The position numbers and the translations under genes were made by a program. A stretch of 64,000 bases of DNA from Rhizobium sp. ASV20 (GTDB taxonomy: Bacteria > Pseudomonadota > Alphaproteobacteria > Rhizobiales > Rhizobiaceae), in NCBI RefSeq assembly GCF_016429015.1, contig NZ_JAELTU010000012.1:1-64000 (forward strand), read 5' to 3'. The notes under the pieces are model-generated. The model ran no database searches, was not told the origin of the DNA, and saw only the letters and a program-made list of their open reading frames with translations. The number at the start of each line of letters is the position of its first letter. Within the stretch, counting starts at the first letter, position 1. Positions 26,409 to 33,584 of this stretch are shown piece by piece.

Positions 26409-27227
26409 CCGAGAGATGTTGGCACGGATACCGGCTTCAGCGAAGAGGACACGACCCTCATTCTCGGTAGCCGCAAGCCCATTTTGTTTGTGGAGGGTAC
26501 TGGCTCAAGCCTCGACCTCGCAATTTATCGAGCGTGCTATCCGAATTGGACCGTCGTTCCGCGAGGCGCTTGCGAGGACGTCATCCACGCGGTGACTACC
26601 ATGCGACACAACGCGAACTTAACCCGGATCACCTGCGCCGGCGTCGTTGACGCGGACGACTACAGCGAAGACGATAAAGCTCAACTGGCTGAGCTGGGGG
26701 TCGCTACGTTACCAGTGTCGGAGATTGAGAACTTGTTCTTACTGCCGACCGTCGCTTCGGCCATTTTAGAAGATGAGAATTTTCAGGCTCCGGAACTGGG
26801 GGCCAAGCTCGATGAGCTGAAACAGGACGTGCTCGCAGAGGTTAAAAGACCCGGCTCAATCGACGACGTCGTTCTGCGATACTGCCGCCGCAGGATCGAT
26901 CGCACGATGAAAAAGATAGATCTCACGCACGCCACATCAACTGACGCCCTTGCGCAGGCTTTTGCCGAGAAGACACAAGCACTTGATATCCATGGAATAG
27001 CGACCGAGGTGAGAAATCGGATCGAACAGGCCGTCGCCACCGAGGATCTCCCGGCGCTTTTAGCCAATTTTGATAACAAGGCTTTCCTCGCGCTGGCCGC
27101 CAAATGCCTCAGAGGGACACGCAAGACCGAGTTTACAAGCTGGCTTAGCCGCGCCATGCGAGCCCCTGAGCCAACGAAGCTCAAAGCGACGCTTGCCCAG
27201 GTTGTGCCGCCCGTTGCGGCCGCCTAG
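26409..27227 (+). pseudogene. TOPRIM/DUF4435 domain remnant of an ATPase-TOPRIM (PARIS/OLD-like) protein
   Basis: The frame is open from 26409 (after a TGA) to 27227, about 272 residues, with only a TTG (26484) as a possible start. It contains a TOPRIM-like core: Glu in PILFVEGTGSSLDLAIYRA and the DxD-type acid cluster in VVDADDYSEDD, followed by SEIENLFLLP. This is the DUF4435 pattern, found as the C-terminal nuclease half of AAA-ATPase fusions and as AriB in the PARIS anti-phage system. The expected N-terminal ATPase is missing, so the gene is 5'-truncated. The fragment might still be expressed but is probably dead. Confidence 0.65.
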
Positions 27228-27258
27228 CCTTGAGTATCGCCCAAAGATGCTCGTCTCG

Positions 27259-27300
27259 AAAATTCCGAAAGTCCGTGTCAAAATTCCGGAAAGTCGCGTC
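27259..27300 (+). repeat. Tandem 21-bp imperfect repeat
   Basis: Two adjacent 21-bp units (27259-27279 and 27280-27300) both begin AAAATTCCG and end with GTC, differing at a few positions. The second unit continues into a segment that resembles 25835-25879. It sits 75 bp outside the left end of the integrative element. Confidence 0.6.
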
Positions 27301-27374
27301 CGGCTACACCTATCACTACGAGATCAAGGGTTGGCTAGAAGCTATTGCCGGACCAGACATGTCGGCTGTTTTGC

Positions 27375-27425
27375 TGGTAGCGGAGGAGGGATTTGAACCC
27401 CCGACACAAGGATTATGATTCCTCT
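27375..27425 (-). repeat. attL: 51-bp duplication of the tRNA-Met 3' part
   Basis: Identical to 30809-30859 over all 51 bases and differing at the next base on both sides. It covers the tRNA from the anticodon stem-loop through the T arm to the encoded CCA end. It lacks the 5' half and is therefore a tRNA fragment, not a functional gene. Confidence 0.93.
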
Positions 27426-27502
27426 CCCCAATGTTATCGAGTCCTTTACCCCACCATGAGAAGAGTGAGTAAATTGTTGACATAAAACGGTTTTTACCCC
27501 AA

Positions 27503-27577
27503 GCAAGGATTCATCGATATCCTTGCAAGGATTGAATCCTTGGATTGAAATCGGTACCAAGACGGTACAAGGATTCG
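27503..27577. repeat. Cluster of CAAGGATTC-type sites plus TCGGTACCAA repeat (left end)
   Basis: Between attL and the integrase start lie direct copies of CAAGGATT at about 27504, 27524 and 27568 and inverted copies (ATCCTTG) at about 27519 and 27535. A TCGGTACCAAGACGGTACAA block is at 27551-27570, nearly identical to one at 30712-30731. The CAAGGATT word also occurs inside the tRNA anticodon arm. These are good candidates for integrase arm-type or excisionase sites. Confidence 0.6.
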
Positions 27578-27581
27578 TGAA

Positions 27582-29081
27582 ATGGTCATTCGGAGCGTAC
27601 TGACAAACCCCGATCTGGTGGGCGCGATCCGCCTCGCGGAAGATGGGAAAACCAAATATCAGGAATGGTCCGACGTGCGCGAGGCGGGGCTCAAGCTGCG
27701 CGTCAGGGCGTACAATGCAACCTGGGTTCTAAAGTATGGCGCGAAGACGGTAACGCTCGGCCCCGCATCTCGCTGGACCGTGGTGCAGGCGCGCGCAATG
27801 GCTTCCCATGTTCGCGGCATGCTCAAGTCCGGCCTTGACCCGAACCCTTGGATAGATGCGCGCCTCGCCGGAGCCTCCGCAGACGAAGCCGTCGCCGTCG
27901 TCTTGAGACGCGAGGGCAAGGAACGGAATGAATGGACGCTTTCCGAACTGATGCAACGATATCGCGACGATCACGTTAAAGTTGGGCGTGTCGTACGCGG
28001 CCAGCGTCGCCCTCCATCAGCGAACACGCTGAACGATGTTGAGGTTTTGATGCGTCAGCAACCGTACGTCGTCATCGCACCGAGGTTGGTCCGTGAACTG
28101 GACGAGCGCACGCTTGAAACCTACCGCAACGACCTATCCAAACTCCATGGGGGCTCTGCAAGCCGGAAGGGGCTGGCCTACATCAAAGCTGCACTCACAT
28201 GGGCCCGGAAACATCATCCGGCAGCCGCTGGTCTTGTCGGTATCAGTGGGTGGTGGCGAGACGTCCATGCTTTGCACGTCGAACAGAGTAAAACTCGGGC
28301 ACCGACCCTCGAAGACATCGGCATGACGATTGCCTTGGCAGAAGCTGCGCGTCGTCTCCCAGGGAGGAGAATCAAGGCCGAGGTGAGCGAGACTACACTG
28401 ATTGCACTTTGGCTTCTGGTCTTCACCGCTCATCGTCGCGAGGCTGTCGTCTCGGTCGAGCGCGGCGAACTGATCGATGATGTCCGTGCGGGTGAAGGAT
28501 GGGGCATCCTATATCGACCTCCGAAGGTGATGAAAGGGAAGCGTGAGCACGCCCTTCCGATGCCTCCCGCCGCTATGTCGATCCTACGGTCGCTGATTGA
28601 CAAGCCAAGCAACTCCGCATGGCTGTTTCCCGCCGTCCGGGCGGCCCGGAACGGAAGCGAAGTGCATCTTCACGGATCGGCAATAAACAAGCTGTTGGAG
28701 CGGCTGCGCGGCAGCGACCAGATGAGCCGCGCAGCGGGTATGCCTGATCTCTTGACGCTCGCGGGAGTCTCGGTACCAGACTGGTCTCCTCACGATGTCC
28801 GCCGCACGTTCGCGACGCTCGTCGAAGACTGGACGACGCGGGGCGATGCCGTGTCGGCCGTCCTCGATCACGAGGGCATCGGCGCGGATCGAGCCGCGCA
28901 AGATACGGCATCGCGAAGCGCTGCGGCCATCACTCGGACGGCCTACAGCCAGTCGCAGCGCCTACTCTTGAAGAGGATCGCGATGGAACCATGGTGTGAT
29001 GCCATCGTGGCCGCGGTAGAGGCTGCGCGACCGCTGGCGAGACGGATTGTAGCGGGGCTATCGGACAAAGAAGCTGCATGA
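27582..29081 (+). CDS. Tyrosine-type site-specific integrase
   Basis: Phage-type integrase of 499 residues that should catalyse recombination between the element and the tRNA-Met att site. The N-terminal part has the arm-binding/DUF4102-like region; a SAM-like core-binding domain follows at about residues 110-215. The catalytic domain shows Arg in FTAHRREAV, a beta-strand Lys in VMKGKREHALP, HxxR in SPHDVRRTFAT, His in AVLDHEGIG and the nucleophile Tyr in ITRTAYSQSQ, so all active-site residues seem present. The gene starts next to attL, as is usual for tRNA-targeted elements. Confidence 0.92.
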   Translation: MVIRSVLTNPDLVGAIRLAEDGKTKYQEWSDVREAGLKLRVRAYNATWVLKYGAKTVTLGPASRWTVVQARAMASHVRGMLKSGLDPNPWIDARLAGASADEAVAVVLRREGKERNEWTLSELMQRYRDDHVKVGRVVRGQRRPPSANTLNDVEVLMRQQPYVVIAPRLVRELDERTLETYRNDLSKLHGGSASRKGLAYIKAALTWARKHHPAAAGLVGISGWWRDVHALHVEQSKTRAPTLEDIGMTIALAEAARRLPGRRIKAEVSETTLIALWLLVFTAHRREAVVSVERGELIDDVRAGEGWGILYRPPKVMKGKREHALPMPPAAMSILRSLIDKPSNSAWLFPAVRAARNGSEVHLHGSAINKLLERLRGSDQMSRAAGMPDLLTLAGVSVPDWSPHDVRRTFATLVEDWTTRGDAVSAVLDHEGIGADRAAQDTASRSAAAITRTAYSQSQRLLLKRIAMEPWCDAIVAAVEAARPLARRIVAGLSDKEAA

Positions 29082-29123
29082 AAGTCGTCCGGATTCAGAA
29101 CCGCCCAGCCAAGCGTCCGGCGG

Positions 29124-29765
29124 CTACCTATTCACGACGTTCTTAAGATGCCAAGCGAGCGCCTGCGCATCCGGGCGAAGTGAGGGGTTATTGGGCTCCC
29201 TTATATTTTGGCCATCGAATGCTACGAGGTGAGCGTTCCGAATGTCCGCCGCTGCCGACGGATGAACAGTTATCTTCCTATCGGGAAGAATGCCGAAAAG
29301 CCCTTGGTCAAATGCCCAATGGTGCGACCTGCATAAGGCCAATCCGTTCCGGGCATCATCCGCACCTTTGACCCCCCGCGGGACAATATGGGCTGCTTCC
29401 GCTTCCCATGCCTTTTCCCCCGCATGTCCGGTGCCGCATACCGCACACCGGAAATCATAGACCGGCAACACCCGTCTGGAAAACGCCTTCGACCGCGCAA
29501 TTCGCATGACCCGCGTTTCAGTCAAGGCGGCATCGTTGTCAAAAAGCTCCAGGGGTGACAGTTCACGCGTTTCCTGATCCTGCTCGGCACTGACAATTTC
29601 TGCCTCTTTGACAGGGGTGTCGCGCGCATCTACAGCGCCCCATCGCCGTGCACCAGCAGCGGAGAGCATATCGGCATAACCTGGAGTGCCAGCTCTATGC
29701 AGGGTCAATCGATAGAAAAGGGGATCGGTAAGCCGTCCATATGCTGTCGGTGTCGGCGGCGACAT
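29124..29765 (-). CDS. HNH endonuclease
   Basis: A 213-residue protein with a C-terminal HNH nuclease. The core holds CAVCGTG (zinc knuckle), AEAAHIVPRGVKG (first His), NGLALCRSHHWAFD (Asn, second Cys and the final His pair) and FGILPD. The ~90 N-terminal residues are unrecognised. It resembles the HNH_2 group of putative restriction enzymes and could be a defence nuclease or help the element spread. ATG 29765 has a purine-rich site, but a second ATG at 29805 in another frame has a better one (see findings). Convergent with the integrase, 42 bp apart. Confidence 0.85.
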   Translation of the reverse strand: MSPPTPTAYGRLTDPLFYRLTLHRAGTPGYADMLSAAGARRWGAVDARDTPVKEAEIVSAEQDQETRELSPLELFDNDAALTETRVMRIARSKAFSRRVLPVYDFRCAVCGTGHAGEKAWEAEAAHIVPRGVKGADDARNGLALCRSHHWAFDQGLFGILPDRKITVHPSAAADIRNAHLVAFDGQNIREPNNPSLRPDAQALAWHLKNVVNR

Positions 29766-29805
29766 CGGGGTCCCGCTCCCAACCTTTGAAATGTGCTGTC
29801 TGCAT

Positions 29806-30011
29806 CTGTGTCTCCGTTGTTGATGGCAGCGGCATGAAAATCAGACTGCATCCGAAATGTAAAGTATAAAATATAAAAAAATGGTAAAAACCTTCGAAAT
29901 ACCAAGTCTAAGGATTCATTGTTGCTTCAAGGATTCGATATTGTTGTCAACAATACTTTTTTTAATTTCAAGGATTCAAGTAAAACGAATCCTTGCTGCC
30001 AAGGATTCGTT
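29806..30011. other. A/T-rich promoter-like spacer with CAAGGATTC repeats
   Basis: About 200 bp between the HNH gene and the small unknown gene. The part at 29860-29905 is strongly A/T rich and probably holds the HNH promoter. It is followed by direct AAGGATTC copies at about 29910, 29929 and 29969, then the inverted/direct pair forming the long hairpin described next. No coding pattern was seen apart from an alternative HNH start at 29805. Confidence 0.5.
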
Positions 30012-30017
30012 TTACTT
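29978..30017 (-). terminator. Perfect 18-bp inverted repeat at a stop codon
   Basis: Arms at 29978-29995 and 30000-30017 are exact complements (AAGTAAAACGAATCCTTG) with a 4-nt loop CTGC. The stop codon of the 30012-30245 gene lies within the right arm, so this hairpin caps its mRNA. No T-run follows on that strand, so it may instead be a recombination or protein-binding site made of two inverted CAAGGATTCG words. Confidence 0.6.
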
Positions 30018-30245
30018 CACGAGTCCTTCGAGCACTCGAACACCGTGTTGCTGAACGGCACGGGCAAGCTCGGCAGCGCTGCCGGGGAGGCGTGTCCGGC
30101 GGACAAGGCGCTCGATTCCCGTCTTCTTCTCTCGGACGAAAATCTCCGCACGATAGAAGAGTGTGCCGCGTACGTCCCGGTGCGTCGTCTCAATAACGAG
30201 GACGTCAATCGCGATGCCTTTGATTATGGTCTTTTTCGTCTTCAT
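30012..30245 (-). CDS. Small unknown protein of the integrative element
   Basis: A 77-residue basic protein starting KTKKTIIKGIAIDVLVIE, apparently beta-strands followed by a C-terminal helix (SAAELARAVQQHGVRVLEGL). GGAG lies about 8 nt before the ATG at 30245. No family recognised. By position it could be an excisionase or regulator for the integrase, but it lacks an obvious winged-helix pattern, so this is only a suggestion. Confidence 0.6.
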   Translation of the reverse strand: MKTKKTIIKGIAIDVLVIETTHRDVRGTLFYRAEIFVREKKTGIERLVRRTRLPGSAAELARAVQQHGVRVLEGLVK

Positions 30246-30390
30246 CTCCGTGTCTCCTAACTCATTGACGATGCTAGATTATGCCGGATTTTCGAACACG
30301 GACCCAGGACGAAACCGGTCCTCCAGAAGGGATGCCGGCACATGACGATCGAAACGTTAACGGGCATTATGGGGGTATGAGTGAGGCAGA

Positions 30391-30488
30391 GGTTGACAGC
30401 CAGCGCGGCGGCATAGACTTGCTCAGGTCAGGTCAGAATGTCCTGACCGTGGCCGAAGGCCGAACCAGTCGCCCCGCTGGCTGTCACC
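30391..30488 (+). ncRNA. Candidate structured RNA or origin-like fold
   Basis: The outer stem pairs GACAGCCAGCG (30395-30405) with CGCTGGCTGTC (30475-30485), extended outward by T-A and, past a bulge, GG-CC pairs. Inward, past a C/C mismatch, GGCG pairs with CGCC (30407-30410 with 30470-30473). The enclosed part has GGTCAGG/CCTGACC (30426-30448) and GGCC-GAA-GGCC (30451-30461), giving a three-way-junction shape. Strand and transcription are unknown; no known family is recognised. Confidence 0.4.
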
Positions 30489-30661
30489 GAGCGAAAGGTT
30501 CCATGCCTATGCGAGAGGGGAGGTGCGCAACGGCGCATGAAGGTGGGACCCGTGGCCCACCTGAGAACCCCGAAGCATCGACGTGGAAAAGAGCGAGGTT
30601 ACCCTGCCGGGAGGCAATCGGTACCAGTTTTTGTCAGCGACCCACTCTGTGGACAAGAGCA

Positions 30662-30731
30662 AAGGATTCGCGGACTTCGAATCCTTGGTACCGATGGCCG
30701 AAAATCGTAGGTCGGTACCAAGTCGGTACAA
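30662..30731. repeat. Paired inverted repeats at the right end (integrase-site-like)
   Basis: AAGGATTCG (30662-30670) and CGAATCCTT (30678-30686) form one inverted repeat. TTGGTACCGA (30685-30694) and TCGGTACCAA (30712-30721) form another. TCGGTACCAAGTCGGTACAA (30712-30731) matches the left-end block 27551-27570 at 19 of 20 positions in the same orientation. A further TCGGTACCA is at 30618. Recurrence at both ends suggests recombinase accessory sites. Confidence 0.6.
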
Positions 30732-30808
30732 AATCGAAATACGAGGCAAATTCCCTGCCATCGAGATTTCGATCCGTCGAATTTCTTATTTGTTTTCAGG
30801 TAGTTGAG

Positions 30809-30885
30809 TGGTAGCGGAGGAGGGATTTGAACCCCCGACACAAGGATTATGATTCCTCTGCTCTGACCTACTGAGCTACTCCGCC
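30809..30885 (-). tRNA. Elongator tRNA-Met (CAT); attR
   Basis: A complete 77-nt tRNA including encoded CCA: acceptor GGCGGAG pairs with CTCCGCT, D arm AGCTCAG..., anticodon loop ATCATAA with anticodon CAT, T arm GGGGGTTCAAATCCC. The arm sequences fit elongator Met rather than initiator (which lacks a first pair) or the Ile2 species modified by TilS. Its 3' 51 nt are the right attachment site of the integrative element. Confidence 0.95.
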
Positions 30886-31046
30886 ACGCCGCGTTTGATG
30901 GCTAGCATCATACGCAAAGGTCAAACGAACCGCTGCCCGGAAGCGTCAGCTCGTTGGTGAGCGGCTTATAAGGTGCGGTTCGGCTTGGTGTCAAGCGGAT
31001 GATTTGGAAAAATCAGTGCTTTCTCCAAGCCGAAGCGTCAACTCCC

Positions 31047-32246
31047 TTACGCAGCCACGGGGCTGGCCAGGAGAGCCTTCAGGGAAGCTTCCGCGAGCGG
31101 TTCCCTTTCCGAGCGCTCGATGAAGCCGCCGCCATAGACGCGGGCGTCGTCGCCGGGTGCCGAATAGAGCGCGCAGGCCTGGCCAGGCGCAACACCGGCC
31201 TCGCCGACCGTGAGATCGACATAGATGTCGCTGCCGTCGGCATGCAGCACGGCAGGGGCCGGCGCGCGGGTGGAGCGCACCTTGGCGAAACAGGCAAAAC
31301 CCTCGCCGGAAGCCGCCTGCGCGATCGGCTCGTCGCCGAGCCAGTTCACGTCGCGCAGATAGACGCGGTGCGTTTCCAGCGCCTCCTTCGGCCCGACGAT
31401 GACACGGCGCGAGCGGGCATCGAGATAGACGACGTAGAGCGGCTCACCGGTCGCGACACCGATGCCGCGGCGCTGGCCGATCGTATAGTGCAGGATGCCT
31501 TCGTGCTGGCCGAGCACGCGGCCGTCGAGATGGACAATCTCGCCGGCAAGCGCTGCATTCGGCTTCAGCTTGGCGATCACGTCGGAATATTTGCCCTGCG
31601 GCACGAAACAGATGTCCTGGCTGTCGGCCTTCTTGGCGACGACCAGGCCCATTTCCTCGGCGAGCGCGCGCGTCTCGGCCTTCGGCATGCCGCCCAGCGG
31701 AAAGCGCAGATAGTCGATCTGCTCCTGTGTCGTCGCGAAAAGGAAATAGCTCTGGTCGCGATCGGCATCGGCCGGGCGATAGAGCGCACGGCGACCGGGA
31801 TTTTCGGCCGTCGGGTTCGGCCGCGAGCGGATATAGTGGCCGGTCGCCAGCGCATCGGCGCCGAGTTCCTTCGCGGTCAACAAGAGGTCCGCGAACTTGA
31901 CGGTCTGGTTGCAGGCAACGCAGGGGATCGGCGTCTCGCCGGCGACATAGCTCTCGGCGAAGGGATTGATCACCGTTTCGCGGAAGCGCTTCTCATAGTC
32001 TAGCACATAGTGCGGGATGCCGAGCGTCTCGCAGACACGGCGCGCATCGTCGATATCCTGACCGGCGCAACAGGAGCCGGCGCGATGCACGGCAGCGCCA
32101 TGATCATAGAGCTGCAGCGTGATGCCGAGCACGTCATAGCCCTGCCGCTTCAGAATGCCGGCGACGACGGAGCTATCGACGCCGCCCGACATGGCGACGA
32201 CGACGCGGGTATCTTCCGGCCTCTTGTCAAAATCCAGTGTATTCAC
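31047..32246 (-). CDS. mnmA: tRNA 2-thiouridylase MnmA
   Basis: tRNA-specific 2-thiouridylase, 399 residues, which adds sulfur to C2 of the wobble uridine in tRNA for Lys, Glu and Gln. The PP-loop is [13 protein letters not shown]; the catalytic cysteine is in [11 protein letters not shown] and the second in [11 protein letters not shown]. The C-terminal beta-barrel domains follow. The GTG at 32246 gives the family N-terminus; a longer in-frame reading adds unrelated sequence containing a dispersed repeat. Stand-alone gene near the tRNA-Met locus. Confidence 0.95.
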   Translation of the reverse strand: MNTLDFDKRPEDTRVVVAMSGGVDSSVVAGILKRQGYDVLGITLQLYDHGAAVHRAGSCCAGQDIDDARRVCETLGIPHYVLDYEKRFRETVINPFAESYVAGETPIPCVACNQTVKFADLLLTAKELGADALATGHYIRSRPNPTAENPGRRALYRPADADRDQSYFLFATTQEQIDYLRFPLGGMPKAETRALAEEMGLVVAKKADSQDICFVPQGKYSDVIAKLKPNAALAGEIVHLDGRVLGQHEGILHYTIGQRRGIGVATGEPLYVVYLDARSRRVIVGPKEALETHRVYLRDVNWLGDEPIAQAASGEGFACFAKVRSTRAPAPAVLHADGSDIYVDLTVGEAGVAPGQACALYSAPGDDARVYGGGFIERSEREPLAEASLKALLASPVAA

Positions 32247-32343
32247 GGTCGTTGCCGCCAGTCTTCCACGATCTTCGATGCTGTCCTGAGCGGGATGACT
32301 TCTTCGAAAAGCCGTCACGCCTTCATTGTCTGATACCGCACGA

Positions 32344-32386
32344 CCTTGTCCAAAAACCGCTACGCACTTTTCAGGATCATGCTCTC
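32344..32386. repeat. Mosaic dispersed repeat upstream of mnmA
   Basis: The core AAAACCGCTACGCACTTTT (32353-32371) is the exact reverse complement of the centre of the repeat at 5058-5101, but the flanks differ and include GGATCATGCT, the flank of another common rhizobial extragenic repeat. It thus looks like a hybrid of two families. Confidence 0.55.
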
Positions 32387-32519
32387 GCCGCCGGATGCCA
32401 TGCAAAAGCGGCGAATTTTCATCATGCGGGGCCTTCGGCCGCTCTTTGCGGCCAGCCTCAATTGTGGACGGATATAGAAAGGATTGCCAACCCATGCAAG
32501 GGGTGGGCGAAATCGCCAA

Positions 32520-33173
32520 TCATCCCCTGGCCTTCAAATGCCCGATCAAATTGCCTGCGCGCCGCAGAACAGTGGCGGCAGAGCCTATGGCAACGATCCA
32601 GAGCGCAATCGTCAAAACCCAGCTACCACCGCTCCAGAGAGCCTCGATGATGGAGAGAAGGGCCGCACCCGTGGCCACGGCCATCCGATGCTGCTTGGCC
32701 ATCGGGCCGCCGAAATCGCTGGGATTGCCGGTGGCGCGTCCAAGCTCGCGGACATAGGCTGTCAGGACGGCAAAGGCAGCAGCGGCCCAGCCTAGCCCCG
32801 GCATTGCGATGCCACAGCCGATACCGGCAAAGATGAGGATATCGGCGATCCGGTCCGGAAACTCGTTCCAGAAAGGTCCATCGGCTTCGCCCTTCCCGCC
32901 TTCGACGGCCACCATGCCGTCAAGCAGATTGCAGAGGAGTCGCAACTGGCAGAACAGGGCCGCAAGGATCAGCAGGACCACACGCATCCCAGCACTGCCA
33001 GCGCTCCCCGAAAGCCAGAAGGAACAGCCCGCCAGCGCCGCCATCAACATGCTCGCCTGCGATATCTGGTTCGGCGTCACCGAAAGTGCGGTCATACGCC
33101 GCGCCAGCGTCTGAGCCCATCGCGTGTTGCGGCTCGCCAGCGGCCGCCTGTCACCCATCCCCTCGCCTGTCAT
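32520..33173 (-). CDS. CDP-alcohol phosphatidyltransferase family protein with variant motif
   Basis: Integral membrane protein of 217 residues with about six hydrophobic segments, family of enzymes that join a CDP-lipid to an alcohol. The family motif DxxDGxxAR-x8-GxxxDxxxD is altered: it reads NLLDGMVAV, then GPFWNEFPD, so the first and third Asp are Asn and the Arg is Val. Two metal ligands are thus replaced, and the enzyme may use a different metal geometry or substrate, or be inactive. Last gene of the plsC-cdsA-orf operon; 6 bp after the preceding gene. Confidence 0.8.
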   Translation of the reverse strand: MTGEGMGDRRPLASRNTRWAQTLARRMTALSVTPNQISQASMLMAALAGCSFWLSGSAGSAGMRVVLLILAALFCQLRLLCNLLDGMVAVEGGKGEADGPFWNEFPDRIADILIFAGIGCGIAMPGLGWAAAAFAVLTAYVRELGRATGNPSDFGGPMAKQHRMAVATGAALLSIIEALWSGGSWVLTIALWIVAIGSAATVLRRAGNLIGHLKARG

Positions 33174-33179
33174 GGCCCC

Positions 33180-33584
33180 TCACCTCTCATGGTTTCGCCG
33201 CCTCCCGCCCGATATCGAATAATTGTAGATCGCCGCATAGCTGGAGGAGACCAGCAACGGCACCGCAATGGTCTTCAGGATCTCCGGCGTACCGCTGAGA
33301 GCATGGATGACGATCAGGATGGTTGCCGAGCCCAGGCAGGCGATCAACGGCGGCGCCCACAGGCGTGTAAGGCCGCTGAACCACCGCGCCAAAGCTTCGA
33401 CCACGGACTTCAGAAAGAGCGTCAGGCAGCCGGAGAGCACACCCTGCACGAAGCCCGATATCAACGGGCGCGGCATAGGATGCATGCGGTTTGCAAAAAC
33501 TGCCCAGCTGCCCATGGCCAGGAAAGCGAAAAGCACATGAACAATGCTGCTGCCGGCCAGGGCCTTGAGCCGGCCGCCGGTCAA
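33180..33584 (-). CDS. Small integral membrane protein of the phospholipid operon
   Basis: A 134-residue membrane protein with four likely membrane segments (HVLFAFLAMGSWAVFA, GFVQGVLSGCLTLFL, APPLIACLGSATILIVI, VPLLVSSSYAAIYN). No family recognised. A TTG start at 33584 overlaps the cdsA stop (TTGA), suggesting coupled translation; later Met starts are possible. Longer upstream readings are shadows of cdsA. Function unknown, probably tied to the lipid enzymes around it. Confidence 0.7.
   Translation of the reverse strand: MTGGRLKALAGSSIVHVLFAFLAMGSWAVFANRMHPMPRPLISGFVQGVLSGCLTLFLKSVVEALARWFSGLTRLWAPPLIACLGSATILIVIHALSGTPEILKTIAVPLLVSSSYAAIYNYSISGGRRRNHER

Larger units (their letters stand above)
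30246..30808. other. Non-coding, highly structured right end of the element
   Basis: About 560 bp with no convincing gene. It holds a ~20-bp long-range stem (30391-30488) enclosing two smaller hairpins; TGCGC/GCGCA at 30524-30537; AGGTGGG/CCCACCT at 30541-30562; AAGGATTCG/CGAATCCTT at 30662-30686; TTGGTACCGA/TCGGTACCAA at 30685-30721; and ATCGAAAT/ATTTCGAT at 30733-30773. Long reading frames crossing this region look like chance. It could encode a structured RNA, or be an origin, packaging or integrase/excisionase control site. Confidence 0.6.
27375..30859 (+). mobile_element. Compact integrative element inserted in tRNA-Met
   Basis: A 3,434-bp unit bounded by a perfect 51-bp direct repeat of the 3' part of tRNA-Met (27375-27425 and 30809-30859). 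The right copy belongs to the intact tRNA gene. Cargo: a tyrosine integrase starting 157 bp inside the left end and reading inward, an HNH nuclease, and a 77-residue unknown protein. There is no relaxase, replication protein, transposase or phage structural gene, so it would need help to move between cells. Both ends carry short repeats related to the tRNA crossover site. The integrase looks intact. Confidence 0.9.

Noticed and set aside
27375..27425. A second functional tRNA-Met gene
   Set aside because: Only the anticodon-arm-to-CCA part is present; the acceptor 5' strand and D arm are missing, so it is the attL duplication.
29860..30020. CRISPR-like array from repeated AAGGATTC
   Set aside because: Repeats are only 8-10 nt, occur in both orientations with irregular spacing, and no cas genes are near.
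30281..30814. 177-codon plus-strand frame in the right end of the integrative element
   Set aside because: Passes through many inverted repeats into the tRNA flank, no ribosome site, Arg/Trp/Cys composition unlike real proteins here; treated as non-coding.
30809..30885. tRNA-Ile2 (CAT), which would link to tilS
   Set aside because: Acceptor and arm sequences (GGCGGAG start, GGGGGTTCAAATCCC T arm) fit elongator Met; Ile2 species start differently.
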